The notes beneath the pieces were generated by a model. That model did not search any database. It had not been told where the DNA came from and saw only the letters and a program-made list of their open reading frames with translations. DNA of 64,000 nt, from positions 28,103 to 92,102 of the forward strand of contig JAIRVP010000008.1 of assembly GCA_031253835.1 (NCBI GenBank). Direction: 5' to 3'. Every line of letters begins with the position of its first letter. Positions within the stretch are counted from its first letter, which is position 1. This DNA is from Burkholderia sp. Lineage in GTDB: Bacteria > Pseudomonadota > Gammaproteobacteria > Burkholderiales > Burkholderiaceae. Both the position numbers and the translations under genes were made by a program. Shown in pieces: positions 15,651 through 24,235 of the stretch.

Positions 15651-17159
15651 ATGGCAAGAACGGCCCGGATCGTCGAAATCCCGTCGCTCGGCGCGCTCGA
15701 CCGCGCGGCCGGCGACCTGAGCCGCCAGCTCGCGCAGGCCCTGCGCGACGCGGTGCGCCGCGGCGACGTCCGGCCCGGCGACACGCTGCCGTCCACGCGG
15801 CTGCTGGCGGCGGCGCTGCAGGTCGCGCGCGGCACCGTCGTCGATGCGTATGCGCAGCTCATCGCCGAAGGCTTTCTCGAATCGCGCGGCGGCGCGGGCA
15901 CGCGGGTCGCGAACGCGCTCGCCGAACCGCCGCGCGACAACACGCCCGCACCGCCGGCACCGCGCCAGCGCCCGGCGCACGCCGGGCTGCCCGAGCCCGC
16001 CGCCACCTTTGCGCGGATCGCCCGCGAATTCAACCCGCTCCCGGCCATGCCGTTCGCGATCTCGGTGCCGGTCGGGCTCACCGCGCCCGACGACGTCTGG
16101 CGCCGGCTCGGCAACCGCCTGCGCGCCCGCGGCGCCGGCGCGCCGTCCGGCTATGCCGATCCGCAAGGCGCGCTGCCGCTGCGCGAAGCGATCGCCGACT
16201 ATGTGCGCCGGTCACGCTCGGTGCGCTGCGATGCCGGCCAGGTGGTCATCACGAGCGGCACGCAGCAGGGGCTGCATCTCGCGAGCCAGGTGCTGCTCGG
16301 CGACAACGACCGCGCATGGGTCGAGAATCCCGCCTATCGCGGCATCACCGCGCTGCTCGAAAGCACCGGGCGGCGCGATGCGATGGTGCGCGTGCCGGTC
16401 GACGCGGACGGCCTCGACGTCGACGCCGGCATCCGTCTCGCGCCGGATGCCCGTGCCGCGTTCGTCACGCCGTCGCACCAGTACCCGCTCGGCATGCCGC
16501 TGAGCATGGCGCGGCGCAACGCGCTGCTCGCGTGGGCGCGCGCGCATCGCGCGTGGGTGGTGGAGGACGACTACGACAGCGAGCTGCGCTACGAAGGCTA
16601 TCCGTTCCCGTCGCTGCAGGGGCTCGACCCCGATCGCGTGATCTACCTCGGCACGTTCAGCAAGATCCTGTTTCCGTCGCTGCGGCTCGGCTACGTGATC
16701 GCCCCCGACGATCTCGTGCCCGCGTTCTGCGGCGCGCGCGCGCTGATGGATCGCCATGCGCCGACCGCCGACCAGCACGTGCTGGCCGCGTTCATCGCGG
16801 AAGGCCATCTCGACCGCCACATCCGCCGCGTGCGCGGCGTGTATGCGGAACAGCGCGCGCTGCTGATCGACACGCTCGGCGCGCGGCTGCCGCGCGAGCG
16901 TGCGTGGGTACAGCCGGGCGACCAGGGGATGCACGTCGTGCTGTGGCTTGCGGCAGGCATCGACGATCTCGACGTGGTCGCGCGCGCCGCGCAGGCCGGC
17001 GTCGCGGTGCGCGCCGTGTCGCCGATGTTCGCGCCCGGCACGGCCCGCCCGGGGCTCGTGCTCGGCTTCGGCGGATTCGGCCGCGCGCAGATGGAGGCCG
17101 CCGCGCAACGGCTCGCGGACGTGGTTTCGTCAGCGGAATCGCGGCCGCGCACGCCGTAA
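15651..17159 (+). CDS. MocR/PdxR-family transcriptional regulator (GntR-aminotransferase fusion)
   Basis: 502 residues. The N-terminal winged helix (about 18-80) shows LSRQLAQALRDAVRRGDVRPGDTLPSTRLLAAALQVARGTVVDAYAQL, the GntR signature. The C-terminal part is a fold-type I aminotransferase: YADPQGALPLREAIADYV, ITSGTQQGLHLA, VTPSHQYPLGMPLS, VVEDDYDSELRYEG (the Asp and Tyr that hold PLP), and GTFSKILFPSLRLGYVI with the Schiff-base lysine. Family members sense PLP or amino acids and regulate vitamin B6 or amino-acid genes. The first ATG (15651) is used. A TTG at 15624 would fall inside the candidate operator. Confidence 0.92.
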   Translation: MARTARIVEIPSLGALDRAAGDLSRQLAQALRDAVRRGDVRPGDTLPSTRLLAAALQVARGTVVDAYAQLIAEGFLESRGGAGTRVANALAEPPRDNTPAPPAPRQRPAHAGLPEPAATFARIAREFNPLPAMPFAISVPVGLTAPDDVWRRLGNRLRARGAGAPSGYADPQGALPLREAIADYVRRSRSVRCDAGQVVITSGTQQGLHLASQVLLGDNDRAWVENPAYRGITALLESTGRRDAMVRVPVDADGLDVDAGIRLAPDARAAFVTPSHQYPLGMPLSMARRNALLAWARAHRAWVVEDDYDSELRYEGYPFPSLQGLDPDRVIYLGTFSKILFPSLRLGYVIAPDDLVPAFCGARALMDRHAPTADQHVLAAFIAEGHLDRHIRRVRGVYAEQRALLIDTLGARLPRERAWVQPGDQGMHVVLWLAAGIDDLDVVARAAQAGVAVRAVSPMFAPGTARPGLVLGFGGFGRAQMEAAAQRLADVVSSAESRPRTP

Positions 17160-17283
17160 AAGGTTGTCGGCGGGCAACAAACGTAATCGTCTGTAAATCC
17201 TGCAAGCAAACGGCCGTTTCAACCGCCGGCGCGCATGCACGGTTTGCTAGGATCGCGCGTCTTCCATCCGCGCTCCTGCCGCC

Positions 17284-19512
17284 TTGAATCGCTTCGCGCC
17301 GTTTCTCCGAGATACGTGGCTCCGTTGCCGCGCCCGTGTCGCACCGTTCGCCGCTGCCTGCCGCGCGCGCCTCCGCGCACTGTGCGCGGGCGTGCTGCAT
17401 CGCCTGCGCCATCCGACGCGGCGCGGCGTGGCGCTGACGCTCGCCGCGATACCCGTGCTGGGCCTGCTGGTCCTGCTCGCGTTCGTCCCGTTCACGCCGA
17501 GCATCGGCGACATCCGCAAGGCGCGCATCGACCGCCCCGCACGCGTGCTGTCCGCCGACGGCCAGCTGATCGCCGAGTTCCGGCCGGTGAACCGCGAATG
17601 GGTGCCGCTCAAGCAGATCTCGCCGCACATGGTCGACGCGCTGATCGCGACCGAAGACCACCGCTTCTATTCGCACCACGGCATCGACTTGCGCCGCACG
17701 CTCGCGGCCGGGCTGCATACCTTCTCGGGCGACCGCCAGGGCGGCTCGACGATCACGCAACAGCTCGCACGCAACCTGTATCCGGACGAAGTCGGCCGCG
17801 CGCCGACGCTCACGCGCAAGGTGAAGGAGCTGATCACCGCGTTCAAGATCGAATCGGTGTACAGCAAGGACGAGATCCTCGAAACCTACCTGAACACGGT
17901 GCCGTTCCTGTACAACGCGTACGGCGTCGAAATGGCCGCGCGCACCTACTTCGGCAAGTCGGCGGACCAGCTCGACATCGCGGAAAGCGCCACGCTCGTC
18001 GGGATGCTGAAGGGCAACAGCTACTACAACCCGGTGCTGAATCCGGAGCGCGCGGTCCAGCGGCGCAACATCGTGCTCGGCCGGATGGCGCAGATGGGCA
18101 TGCTCACGCCGCAGCAGCTCGCGAAGCTGCAGCGCGAGCCGCTGCGCGTCGATTTCGAGCCGCAGACGGCGCAGCCGAGCCTCGCGCCGCACTTCGCGGT
18201 CCAGTTGCGCAAGTGGCTGATCGCGTGGGCCGACCGCAACAACTACGATCTCTACGCCGACGGCCTCGTCGTGCGCACGACGCTCGACGCGCAGTTGCAG
18301 GACATGGCCACGCAGGCGCTGACGCGACAAACCGAGCGGCTGCAGTCGGTCGCCGACAGCGCGTGGCGCGGCCCGTCCGGCTGCGGGCTGCGCAACGACC
18401 TGTTCCGCGGCTTCATCCGCCAGACGCCCGAATATCGCCAGTTGCGCGACACGGGGCTCGCCGATGTGCCGGCGCTGAAGCAGCTCGGCGCAAACCGCGA
18501 TTTCATGCGCGCGCTGTGCGAGCGCAAGACGCAGGTACAGGCCGGCTTCGTCGCGATCGATCCGCGCAACGGCGCGATCCGCGCGTGGGTCGGCAGCCCC
18601 GATTTCGGCAGCGAGCCCTTCGACCACGTCGCGCAGGCGCGGCGCCAGCCGGGTTCGACGTTCAAGCCGTTCGTCTATGGCGCCGCATTCGCGGACGGCA
18701 TGCGGCCGGACGATACGTTCGTCGACCGCCCCGTCGCCATTCCGATCGGCGGCCGCGCCGTGTGGCGCCCGACCGATGCGGAACCGCCGACCGGCGAGCC
18801 GATGACGCTGCGCGACGCGCTCGCCCTGTCGCGCAACCGCGTCACCGCGCAGGTGATGCAGCACGAAGGCGCCGGAAAGGTCGCGCAGCTGGCGCGCGCG
18901 ATGGGTGTGCGCGACAGTCCGCTCGAGGCGGTGCCGTCGCTCGCGCTCGGCACGAGCCCCGTCACGCTGAAGGAGATGGTGTCCGCGTACGGCACGATCG
19001 CGAACCGCGGCGTGTACGTCGCGCCGCAGATGATCACGCGCATCGAGGACCGCGACGGCAAGGTGCTCGCCGCGTTCGGCAGCGCGCCGCCCGAACGCGC
19101 ACTGCCGGCGCCGGCCGCGCAGACGCTCGTCGACGTGATGCGCGACGTCGTCGATCGCGGCACCGGCGCCGACATCCGCTCGCGCTACGGGATCCGCGTC
19201 GACGTCGCCGGCAAGACCGGCACGACGCAGGACAACGCGGACGGCTGGTTCATCCTGATGCATCCGCAGCTCGTGGCCGGCGCGTGGGTCGGCTTCGACG
19301 ACGGCAGCGTGACGCTGCGCAGCGACTACTGGGGCGCAGGCGCGCACAGCGCGCTGCCGATCGTCGGCTCGTTCTACGATGCGGCGCTGCGTGCGCGGGC
19401 GATCGATCCGCACGCGCAGTTCTCGCCGGACTTCCGGCCGCGCAGCGCGCCGGCGCCGAGGCGGCGCCCGCAGCATTCGGGCCTGTTCGACTGGCTGAGG
19501 TTCTTCCGCTGA
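17284..19512 (+). CDS. Class A penicillin-binding protein (PBP1-type transglycosylase/transpeptidase)
   Basis: 742 residues. A cytoplasmic basic tail and one membrane anchor (about 49-70) precede the GT51 transglycosylase domain: TEDHRFYSHHGID (catalytic Glu124), GGSTITQQLARNLY (153-166), RKVKELITAFKIE and YSKDEILETYLN. The transpeptidase domain has GSTFK (Ser458, Lys461), SRN (516-518) and KTGTT. All motifs are intact, so it polymerises and cross-links peptidoglycan in the periplasm. A Cys-rich insertion near residues 367-412 is unlike E. coli PBP1A. The frame opens with a TTG at 17284 and no ATG occurs until residue 116, so a TTG start is inferred without a strong ribosome site. The gene is monocistronic. 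Confidence 0.88.
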   Translation: MNRFAPFLRDTWLRCRARVAPFAAACRARLRALCAGVLHRLRHPTRRGVALTLAAIPVLGLLVLLAFVPFTPSIGDIRKARIDRPARVLSADGQLIAEFRPVNREWVPLKQISPHMVDALIATEDHRFYSHHGIDLRRTLAAGLHTFSGDRQGGSTITQQLARNLYPDEVGRAPTLTRKVKELITAFKIESVYSKDEILETYLNTVPFLYNAYGVEMAARTYFGKSADQLDIAESATLVGMLKGNSYYNPVLNPERAVQRRNIVLGRMAQMGMLTPQQLAKLQREPLRVDFEPQTAQPSLAPHFAVQLRKWLIAWADRNNYDLYADGLVVRTTLDAQLQDMATQALTRQTERLQSVADSAWRGPSGCGLRNDLFRGFIRQTPEYRQLRDTGLADVPALKQLGANRDFMRALCERKTQVQAGFVAIDPRNGAIRAWVGSPDFGSEPFDHVAQARRQPGSTFKPFVYGAAFADGMRPDDTFVDRPVAIPIGGRAVWRPTDAEPPTGEPMTLRDALALSRNRVTAQVMQHEGAGKVAQLARAMGVRDSPLEAVPSLALGTSPVTLKEMVSAYGTIANRGVYVAPQMITRIEDRDGKVLAAFGSAPPERALPAPAAQTLVDVMRDVVDRGTGADIRSRYGIRVDVAGKTGTTQDNADGWFILMHPQLVAGAWVGFDDGSVTLRSDYWGAGAHSALPIVGSFYDAALRARAIDPHAQFSPDFRPRSAPAPRRRPQHSGLFDWLRFFR

Positions 19513-19521
19513 TCGCGGGGC

Positions 19522-19549
19522 CGCCGGCCGGCTGAAACACCGGCCGGCG
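19522..19549. terminator. Bidirectional hairpin terminator
   Basis: A perfect 10-bp stem (19522-19531 with 19540-19549) and 8-base loop separate the converging penicillin-binding protein and adenosine deaminase genes. Confidence 0.7.
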
Positions 19550-19565
19550 TAACACGCAGTCGCGC

Positions 19566-20666
19566 TCAGCCTGCCGCGAGCGTATCGGCCAGCGTGTCGA
19601 ACTCCGGCGCCCACGCGGCACGCCACGCCGCCTTCGTTGCATCGTCGACCCATGCGCCGTCGATCCCGTTCAGCATGAACTGCTTCAGGTCGGCCACGGA
19701 GAAGCCGAAATGGCTGAACATCAGCTCCCACGCTTCGCTCGGATTGACCTTGTGCAGCGTCGGATCGTCGGTGTTCGGATGGATCTTCAGCCCGAGGCCC
19801 GGCATCTTGCGCATCGGATGCAGCTCCGCCCATTGCTCCGGCGGCAGCGTGCGCAGGTAGTACGAATTCGTCGGCACGACGGTGAAGACGATCCCGCGCT
19901 CCGCGTAGCGCGCGCACAGCTCGGGGTTGTCGACGATCGTATAGCCGTGATCGACGCGATCGACCTGCAGCAGGTCGACGGCCGTCTCGACGTTGCGCCA
20001 CGGCATCCCGAACTCGCCCGCATGCGCGGTCGTGCGGAAGCCGGCCGCGCGTGCATTGCGGTACGCCTTCCAGAACAGCTCCGGCGGCCGGTCGTTCTCG
20101 CGATAGTCGATGCCGAGCCCCGCCACTTCGTCCGCGCGGTTCGCTTTCATCCATTCGACGATCGCCACGGCTTCGTCAGGATCCTGCTCGCGGTCGATGC
20201 TCGGAATCAGGCATGCGCCGACCCCGAAATCGCGCGCGGCATCGCGGATCGCGGTGACGATCGCCGCCTGCGCATCCGCATACGCGATGCCCGATACGCG
20301 CACCGTGCCGGTCGGATTCCAGAAGAATTCTGCATGCCGAACGTTGTGCGCGGCCGCATCTTCCAGATACTCATACGCGATCCGCCGCAGGTCGTCGGGC
20401 TGCGTGAGCAGATACCTGTCGAGCGCGCGCAGCACATGCAGCACGCCGACCGGTTTCTCGCCGCGCGCATAGAACGCATCGATTTCCGCGCGCTCGATCG
20501 GCGCGCCGCTGCGCTCCGCGAGTGCGATAAACGTGTCGTGCCGCACCGCGCCGAGCAGGTGGCAATGCAGCTCGACCTTCGGCAGCTTGTGGAAGAAGGC
20601 CCGATGGGCCGGCGTGATCTCGATGCCCGTGCGCGCGGCCGGGACGTTACCTGGTGTTGCCTTCAT
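19566..20666 (-). CDS. add: Adenosine deaminase-family enzyme
   Basis: 366 residues of the metal-dependent deaminase TIM barrel. The zinc ligands and catalytic residues are visible: ELHCHLLGAV (His34, His36), TTAHAGE (His215, catalytic Glu218), DHGYTI (His240) and NTDDP (Asp300, Asp301). The family hydrolyses adenosine to inosine and ammonia, while some bacterial relatives use adenine or modified purines. The extra substitution of leucine for the usual glycine-rich turn after HCH (HCHLLGA versus HxHLxGS) leaves some doubt on the exact substrate. It lies 46 bases downstream of an AzgA-type purine permease on the same strand, which supports purine salvage in the cytoplasm. Confidence 0.85.
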   Translation of the reverse strand: MKATPGNVPAARTGIEITPAHRAFFHKLPKVELHCHLLGAVRHDTFIALAERSGAPIERAEIDAFYARGEKPVGVLHVLRALDRYLLTQPDDLRRIAYEYLEDAAAHNVRHAEFFWNPTGTVRVSGIAYADAQAAIVTAIRDAARDFGVGACLIPSIDREQDPDEAVAIVEWMKANRADEVAGLGIDYRENDRPPELFWKAYRNARAAGFRTTAHAGEFGMPWRNVETAVDLLQVDRVDHGYTIVDNPELCARYAERGIVFTVVPTNSYYLRTLPPEQWAELHPMRKMPGLGLKIHPNTDDPTLHKVNPSEAWELMFSHFGFSVADLKQFMLNGIDGAWVDDATKAAWRAAWAPEFDTLADTLAAG

Positions 20667-20712
20667 TTCAGTCTCTTTTGCGGTAGTGCCATTGCGTCGC
20701 GAAAGCCGTCTC

Positions 20713-22062
20713 TCAGTGCGGCTTCACGACGGTCCAGAAGTAATAGCCGAGCGGAATCGCGAGCACGACGAGCCCCCACGACACGTCGCGCCAGCGGCCG
20801 GCCAGCAGCTTGACGAGCACGTAGCACAGCAGCCCGCCTGCGATCCCGGTGCCGAAGCTGTTCGACATCAGCGTGAGCAGCACCATCGACATCACGGGCA
20901 GCGCATCGGTGAAGTCGTCGAAATGCGTATGACGGATCGTCGCGAACATCGACAGCCCGATCAGGATCAGCGCCGGTGCGGTCGCCTCCTTCGGGATCGC
21001 GAGCGCGACCGGCACGAACAGCAGCATCGCGGCGAACAGCACGGCCGCGGCCAGCGACGACAATCCGCTGCGGCCCCCGGCCTCGACGCCTGCCGCCGAT
21101 TCGATCAGCGCGGTGAGCGCAGGAATGCCGAACACGGGCCCGAGCGTCGCGGCGAGCGAATCGACGAGGAACGGCCGGTTGATGTTCGGCAGGTTGCCCT
21201 GTTCGTCGAGCAGGTTCGCCTTCGCGCCGACCGCGAGCGCGGTGCCGAGCGTCGAGAAGAATTCCGCCGCGAAGAACGCGAACAGGTACGGTGCGGCCGC
21301 GAGGCTCAACGCGCTGCGGATGTCGAGCTTGAACGCGATCGGCGCGATGCTGTGCGGCAGCGACACGAACGACGCAGGCAGGTGCGTAACGCCCAGCGGT
21401 ACGCCGGCCGCGGCCGCGACGAGGATCGCGACCAGGATCGCGCCGGGCACCTTGCGCGCCTGCAGCACGATCGCCACCGCGAGGCCGATCAGCGCGACGA
21501 GCGCGCCCGGCCGCGAGAAGTCGCCGAGCGCGAACGCATTGGTCTTCACGTTCGCGACGACCATCCCCGCGTTGCGCAGCCCGAGCATCGTCACGAACAG
21601 CCCGATCGACGCGCCGAGCCCGAGCTTGATCTGCACCGGTATCAGCCGCATCACGACGCCGCGCGCGCCGAGTATCGTCAGCAGGAAGAACAGCACGCCC
21701 GACACGCACGCGATGCCGAGGCCCGTCTGCCAGCCGACGTGTTCCGTCGTCGCGAGCGTCACGCCGATGATGACCGAGCCGCCGATGCCGGGGCCGACGA
21801 GGAACGGCAGGTTCGCGTAGAGCCCCATCAGCGTCGTGAACAGCACGAACACGATGATCGTCGCGGTCGTCGCCGCGCCGCGCTCCATGCCGCCGGTGGA
21901 AAGCAGCGACGGGATCACGACGAGCAGGTACGCGGCGGCGAGGAACGACGTGACGCCCGCGATCGTCTCGGTGCGCACGCTCGTGCCGCGCGCGGCGAGC
22001 GCGAAGCGGCGTTCGAGCCAGTTGGCCGGCGCTCGCGCCGGGATCGTGTCAGTCGCTGACAT
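20713..22062 (-). CDS. NCS2/AzgA-type purine permease
   Basis: 449 residues with about 12-14 hydrophobic helices. The opening WLERRFALAARGTSVRTETIAGVTSFLAAAYLLVVIPSLL is the standard N-terminus of the AzgA branch (adenine/guanine/hypoxanthine proton symporters), followed by ATIIVFVLFTTLMGLYANLPF, LGPGIGG-like VGPGIGGSVII, and the AGVEAGGRSGLSSLAAAVLF and MSNSFGTGIAGGLLCYVLVKL blocks. It imports purine bases across the inner membrane. Upstream of the deaminase gene in the same direction, and divergent from a LysR gene 94 bases away that probably controls the pair. Confidence 0.9.
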   Translation of the reverse strand: MSATDTIPARAPANWLERRFALAARGTSVRTETIAGVTSFLAAAYLLVVIPSLLSTGGMERGAATTATIIVFVLFTTLMGLYANLPFLVGPGIGGSVIIGVTLATTEHVGWQTGLGIACVSGVLFFLLTILGARGVVMRLIPVQIKLGLGASIGLFVTMLGLRNAGMVVANVKTNAFALGDFSRPGALVALIGLAVAIVLQARKVPGAILVAILVAAAAGVPLGVTHLPASFVSLPHSIAPIAFKLDIRSALSLAAAPYLFAFFAAEFFSTLGTALAVGAKANLLDEQGNLPNINRPFLVDSLAATLGPVFGIPALTALIESAAGVEAGGRSGLSSLAAAVLFAAMLLFVPVALAIPKEATAPALILIGLSMFATIRHTHFDDFTDALPVMSMVLLTLMSNSFGTGIAGGLLCYVLVKLLAGRWRDVSWGLVVLAIPLGYYFWTVVKPH

Positions 22063-22156
22063 GGTGGTTCTCCTGTGATTCCGAATATTGTCCTGTGTCG
22101 GTTCCTGCAGCGCGGTCTTATACTGCCGCGTACCGCATCCCGACCGTTATTGCCCG

Positions 22157-23068
22157 ATGTCGTCCGACCGCTCGTCGCTGCTGCCCGCGCTCACGCTGCG
22201 GCAGGTCCAGCACTTCGTCGTCCTTGCCCACGCACGCAGCTTCACGCAAGCCGCGCAGGCGCTGTCGCTCACGCAGCCCGCGCTCACCGCGTCGATCCGC
22301 CAGATCGAGTTCCTGCTCGGCGGGCGCCTGTTCGCGCGCACCGCGCACCGGCTCACGCTCACCACCGCCGGCGAAGCCGTGCTGCCGCTCGCCGAACGCC
22401 TGCTCAACCAGGCACGCGGCACCTTCGACGACATGACGCGGCTCATCGGCGAACGCATCCAGACCGTGCGCATCGCGTTCATCCCGTCGGTTGCGGGCCG
22501 CCTGCTGCCCGCGCTCAACACGCTGCGCGGCACGCACCCCACGCTGCGCTTCACGCTCACCGACCTGCCGAACAGCGCGCTCGTCGAAGCCGTGCGCGAC
22601 AGCGTCGCGGATCTCGGCATCGGCGTGCGCGAACCCGACAGCGACGACGGCACGCTGCGCTACCAGCAGCTGTTCGAGGACGAGATCGTGATCGTCGTGC
22701 GGCACGACGACCCGCTTGCCCGCGCGAAGAGCGTCACGTGGGCGAAGCTCGTCGATCGCGAGCTCGCGGTGTTCGTGCGCGGCAGCGTCAGCGAATCGCT
22801 GCATCGCACCGGCGGCGCCGAGAAGCTGCGCCTGAACGTCACGTACCGGATGGAGTACACCGAGCCGCTTTACGCACTTGCGCGCAACGGCCTCGCGACC
22901 GCGGTGCTGCCGAGCCTCTACACGATGCATCTGCACGACCCCGAACTCGTCGCGCTGCGCGTCGACAAACCGCGCGTCACGCGGGCGATCTCGCTGATCT
23001 CGCTCGCCGCCGACGATCGCGGCCCGCACGTGCGCGCGTGCCGCGAGTGGATTGCGAAGCACATCTGA
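22157..23068 (+). CDS. LysR-family regulator
   Basis: 303 residues. The N-terminal helix-turn-helix is clear (LRQVQHFVVLAHARSFTQAAQALSLTQPALTASIRQIEFLLGGRLFART, about 13-62), followed by the effector-binding domain with VRIAFIPSVAGRLLPAL and FEDEIVIVVRHDDPLA. It is divergent from the purine permease and next to a nucleoside hydrolase, so it is the likely controller of purine uptake and breakdown here. ATG at 22157 is used. A farther upstream start would run into the permease promoter. Confidence 0.9.
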   Translation: MSSDRSSLLPALTLRQVQHFVVLAHARSFTQAAQALSLTQPALTASIRQIEFLLGGRLFARTAHRLTLTTAGEAVLPLAERLLNQARGTFDDMTRLIGERIQTVRIAFIPSVAGRLLPALNTLRGTHPTLRFTLTDLPNSALVEAVRDSVADLGIGVREPDSDDGTLRYQQLFEDEIVIVVRHDDPLARAKSVTWAKLVDRELAVFVRGSVSESLHRTGGAEKLRLNVTYRMEYTEPLYALARNGLATAVLPSLYTMHLHDPELVALRVDKPRVTRAISLISLAADDRGPHVRACREWIAKHI

Positions 23069-23095
23069 TCCCGATCGCGTTGCAACGGCCCGCGT

Positions 23096-24148
23096 TCAGG
23101 GCAGCTTCGCGATGCGCTCGACGAGCGTCGCGTAGAAACGGTCCGCGTCGACCTCGTTGATCCACGTCGCGTTCGCCGCACGGCCGCTGCGCCCGTTCCA
23201 GTCGACGATCGTTTCGCCGAGCGTCCACTGCCCGGTCGTCTCGACCACCACGTTCACCTTGCGCCCGCTGAACAACGTCGGATCGACGAGATAGCCGACG
23301 GCCGTCGGGTCGTACATCGGTGCGTCTTCGACGCCGCGCCGCTTCTTGTTGTACGCGAGCTCGGCATCCATGATGTCCGCAACGATCTTGCCGCAGCGAT
23401 TGCCGAGCGCGCGGAACGGCGCGACGCGCGCCGGCGTGATCGGCGCCTTCACCGCGACGTCGCGCGGCAGCACGACGATCGGCACGCCGCTGCCGAACAC
23501 GACTTCGGCCGCCTGCGGGTCGACGTAGATGTTGAATTCCGCGGCCGGCGTGATGTTGCCGCGCTCGAAGAACGCGCCGCCCATCAGCACGATTTCGCGC
23601 AGTGCGCCGCGAATCTGCGGCGCTTCGACCAGCGCGGCCGCGATGTTCGTCAGCGGGCCGAGCGCGCACAGCGTCACGCTGTTCGGTGCCGCGCGGCTCA
23701 GCGTATCGACGAGATACGACACCGCGTGGCCGGCAGCGAGCGGCGCGCGCGGCTCGTGCAGTTCGACGCCTTCGAGCCCCGTCCTGCCGTGCACGTTCGC
23801 GGCCGTCACGAGATCGCGCACGAGCGGACGCGGGCAGCCCGCATAGACCGGCAGCGTCTTCGTGCGGCCGGCCCAGTCGCGGATGATCCGCGCATTGCGT
23901 TCGGTCAGGTCGAGCGGCACGTTGCCCGCGACAGCCGTCAGCGCGCGCACGTCGAGCCGGTCCTGCGCGCCGAGCGCGAGCAGGATCGCGATGGCGTCGT
24001 CCTGCCCCGGGTCGGTATCGATGATCACCGTGCGGCGCGCGGCGTCGCCGCCGGCCGCGAACGCGCCCGCTTCGGGCAGCAGCGCGGTGCCGGCCAGCGC
24101 GGCGGACAGTTTCAGGAAGGTGCGGCGGGATGCGATCGGATGGGTCAT
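23096..24148 (-). CDS. Tat-exported inosine/uridine-preferring nucleoside hydrolase
   Basis: 350 residues. SRRTFLKLSAALAGTALL at the N-terminus is a textbook twin-arginine signal. The mature protein starts with RRTVIIDTDPGQDDAIAILLAL, holding the calcium-binding Asp cluster DTDPGQDD, then TAVAGNVPLDLTERNARII, LCALGPLTNIA and IVLMGGAF, followed by AEFNIYVDPQAAEVVF. The acidic catalytic and calcium sites are complete. It should split nucleosides into base and ribose in the periplasm, feeding the base to the purine permease. A porin gene lies 87 bases upstream on the same strand, so solute entry, cleavage and import are linked. Confidence 0.92.
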   Translation of the reverse strand: MTHPIASRRTFLKLSAALAGTALLPEAGAFAAGGDAARRTVIIDTDPGQDDAIAILLALGAQDRLDVRALTAVAGNVPLDLTERNARIIRDWAGRTKTLPVYAGCPRPLVRDLVTAANVHGRTGLEGVELHEPRAPLAAGHAVSYLVDTLSRAAPNSVTLCALGPLTNIAAALVEAPQIRGALREIVLMGGAFFERGNITPAAEFNIYVDPQAAEVVFGSGVPIVVLPRDVAVKAPITPARVAPFRALGNRCGKIVADIMDAELAYNKKRRGVEDAPMYDPTAVGYLVDPTLFSGRKVNVVVETTGQWTLGETIVDWNGRSGRAANATWINEVDADRFYATLVERIAKLP

Positions 24149-24191
24149 GGTCGAGCTCTCAAGAAAACGCCGGGCCGCCCCAAGTCTTCCT

Positions 24192-24207
24192 GGCCCCCTC
24201 GGGGGCC
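24192..24207 (-). terminator. Small GC hairpin between porin and nucleoside hydrolase genes
   Basis: A 7-bp near-palindrome of GG/C and G/CC blocks lies in the 87-base gap. It could attenuate or stabilise the porin transcript. No T run follows. Confidence 0.35.
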
Positions 24208-24235
24208 TGTTGCGAAGCGGCAGGTCGGGGGGCGC

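Noticed and set aside
16792..20154. A 1120-codon open frame on the minus strand
   Set aside because: It covers the regulator and penicillin-binding protein genes in reverse and shows no motif; it is an artefact of GC-rich codons.
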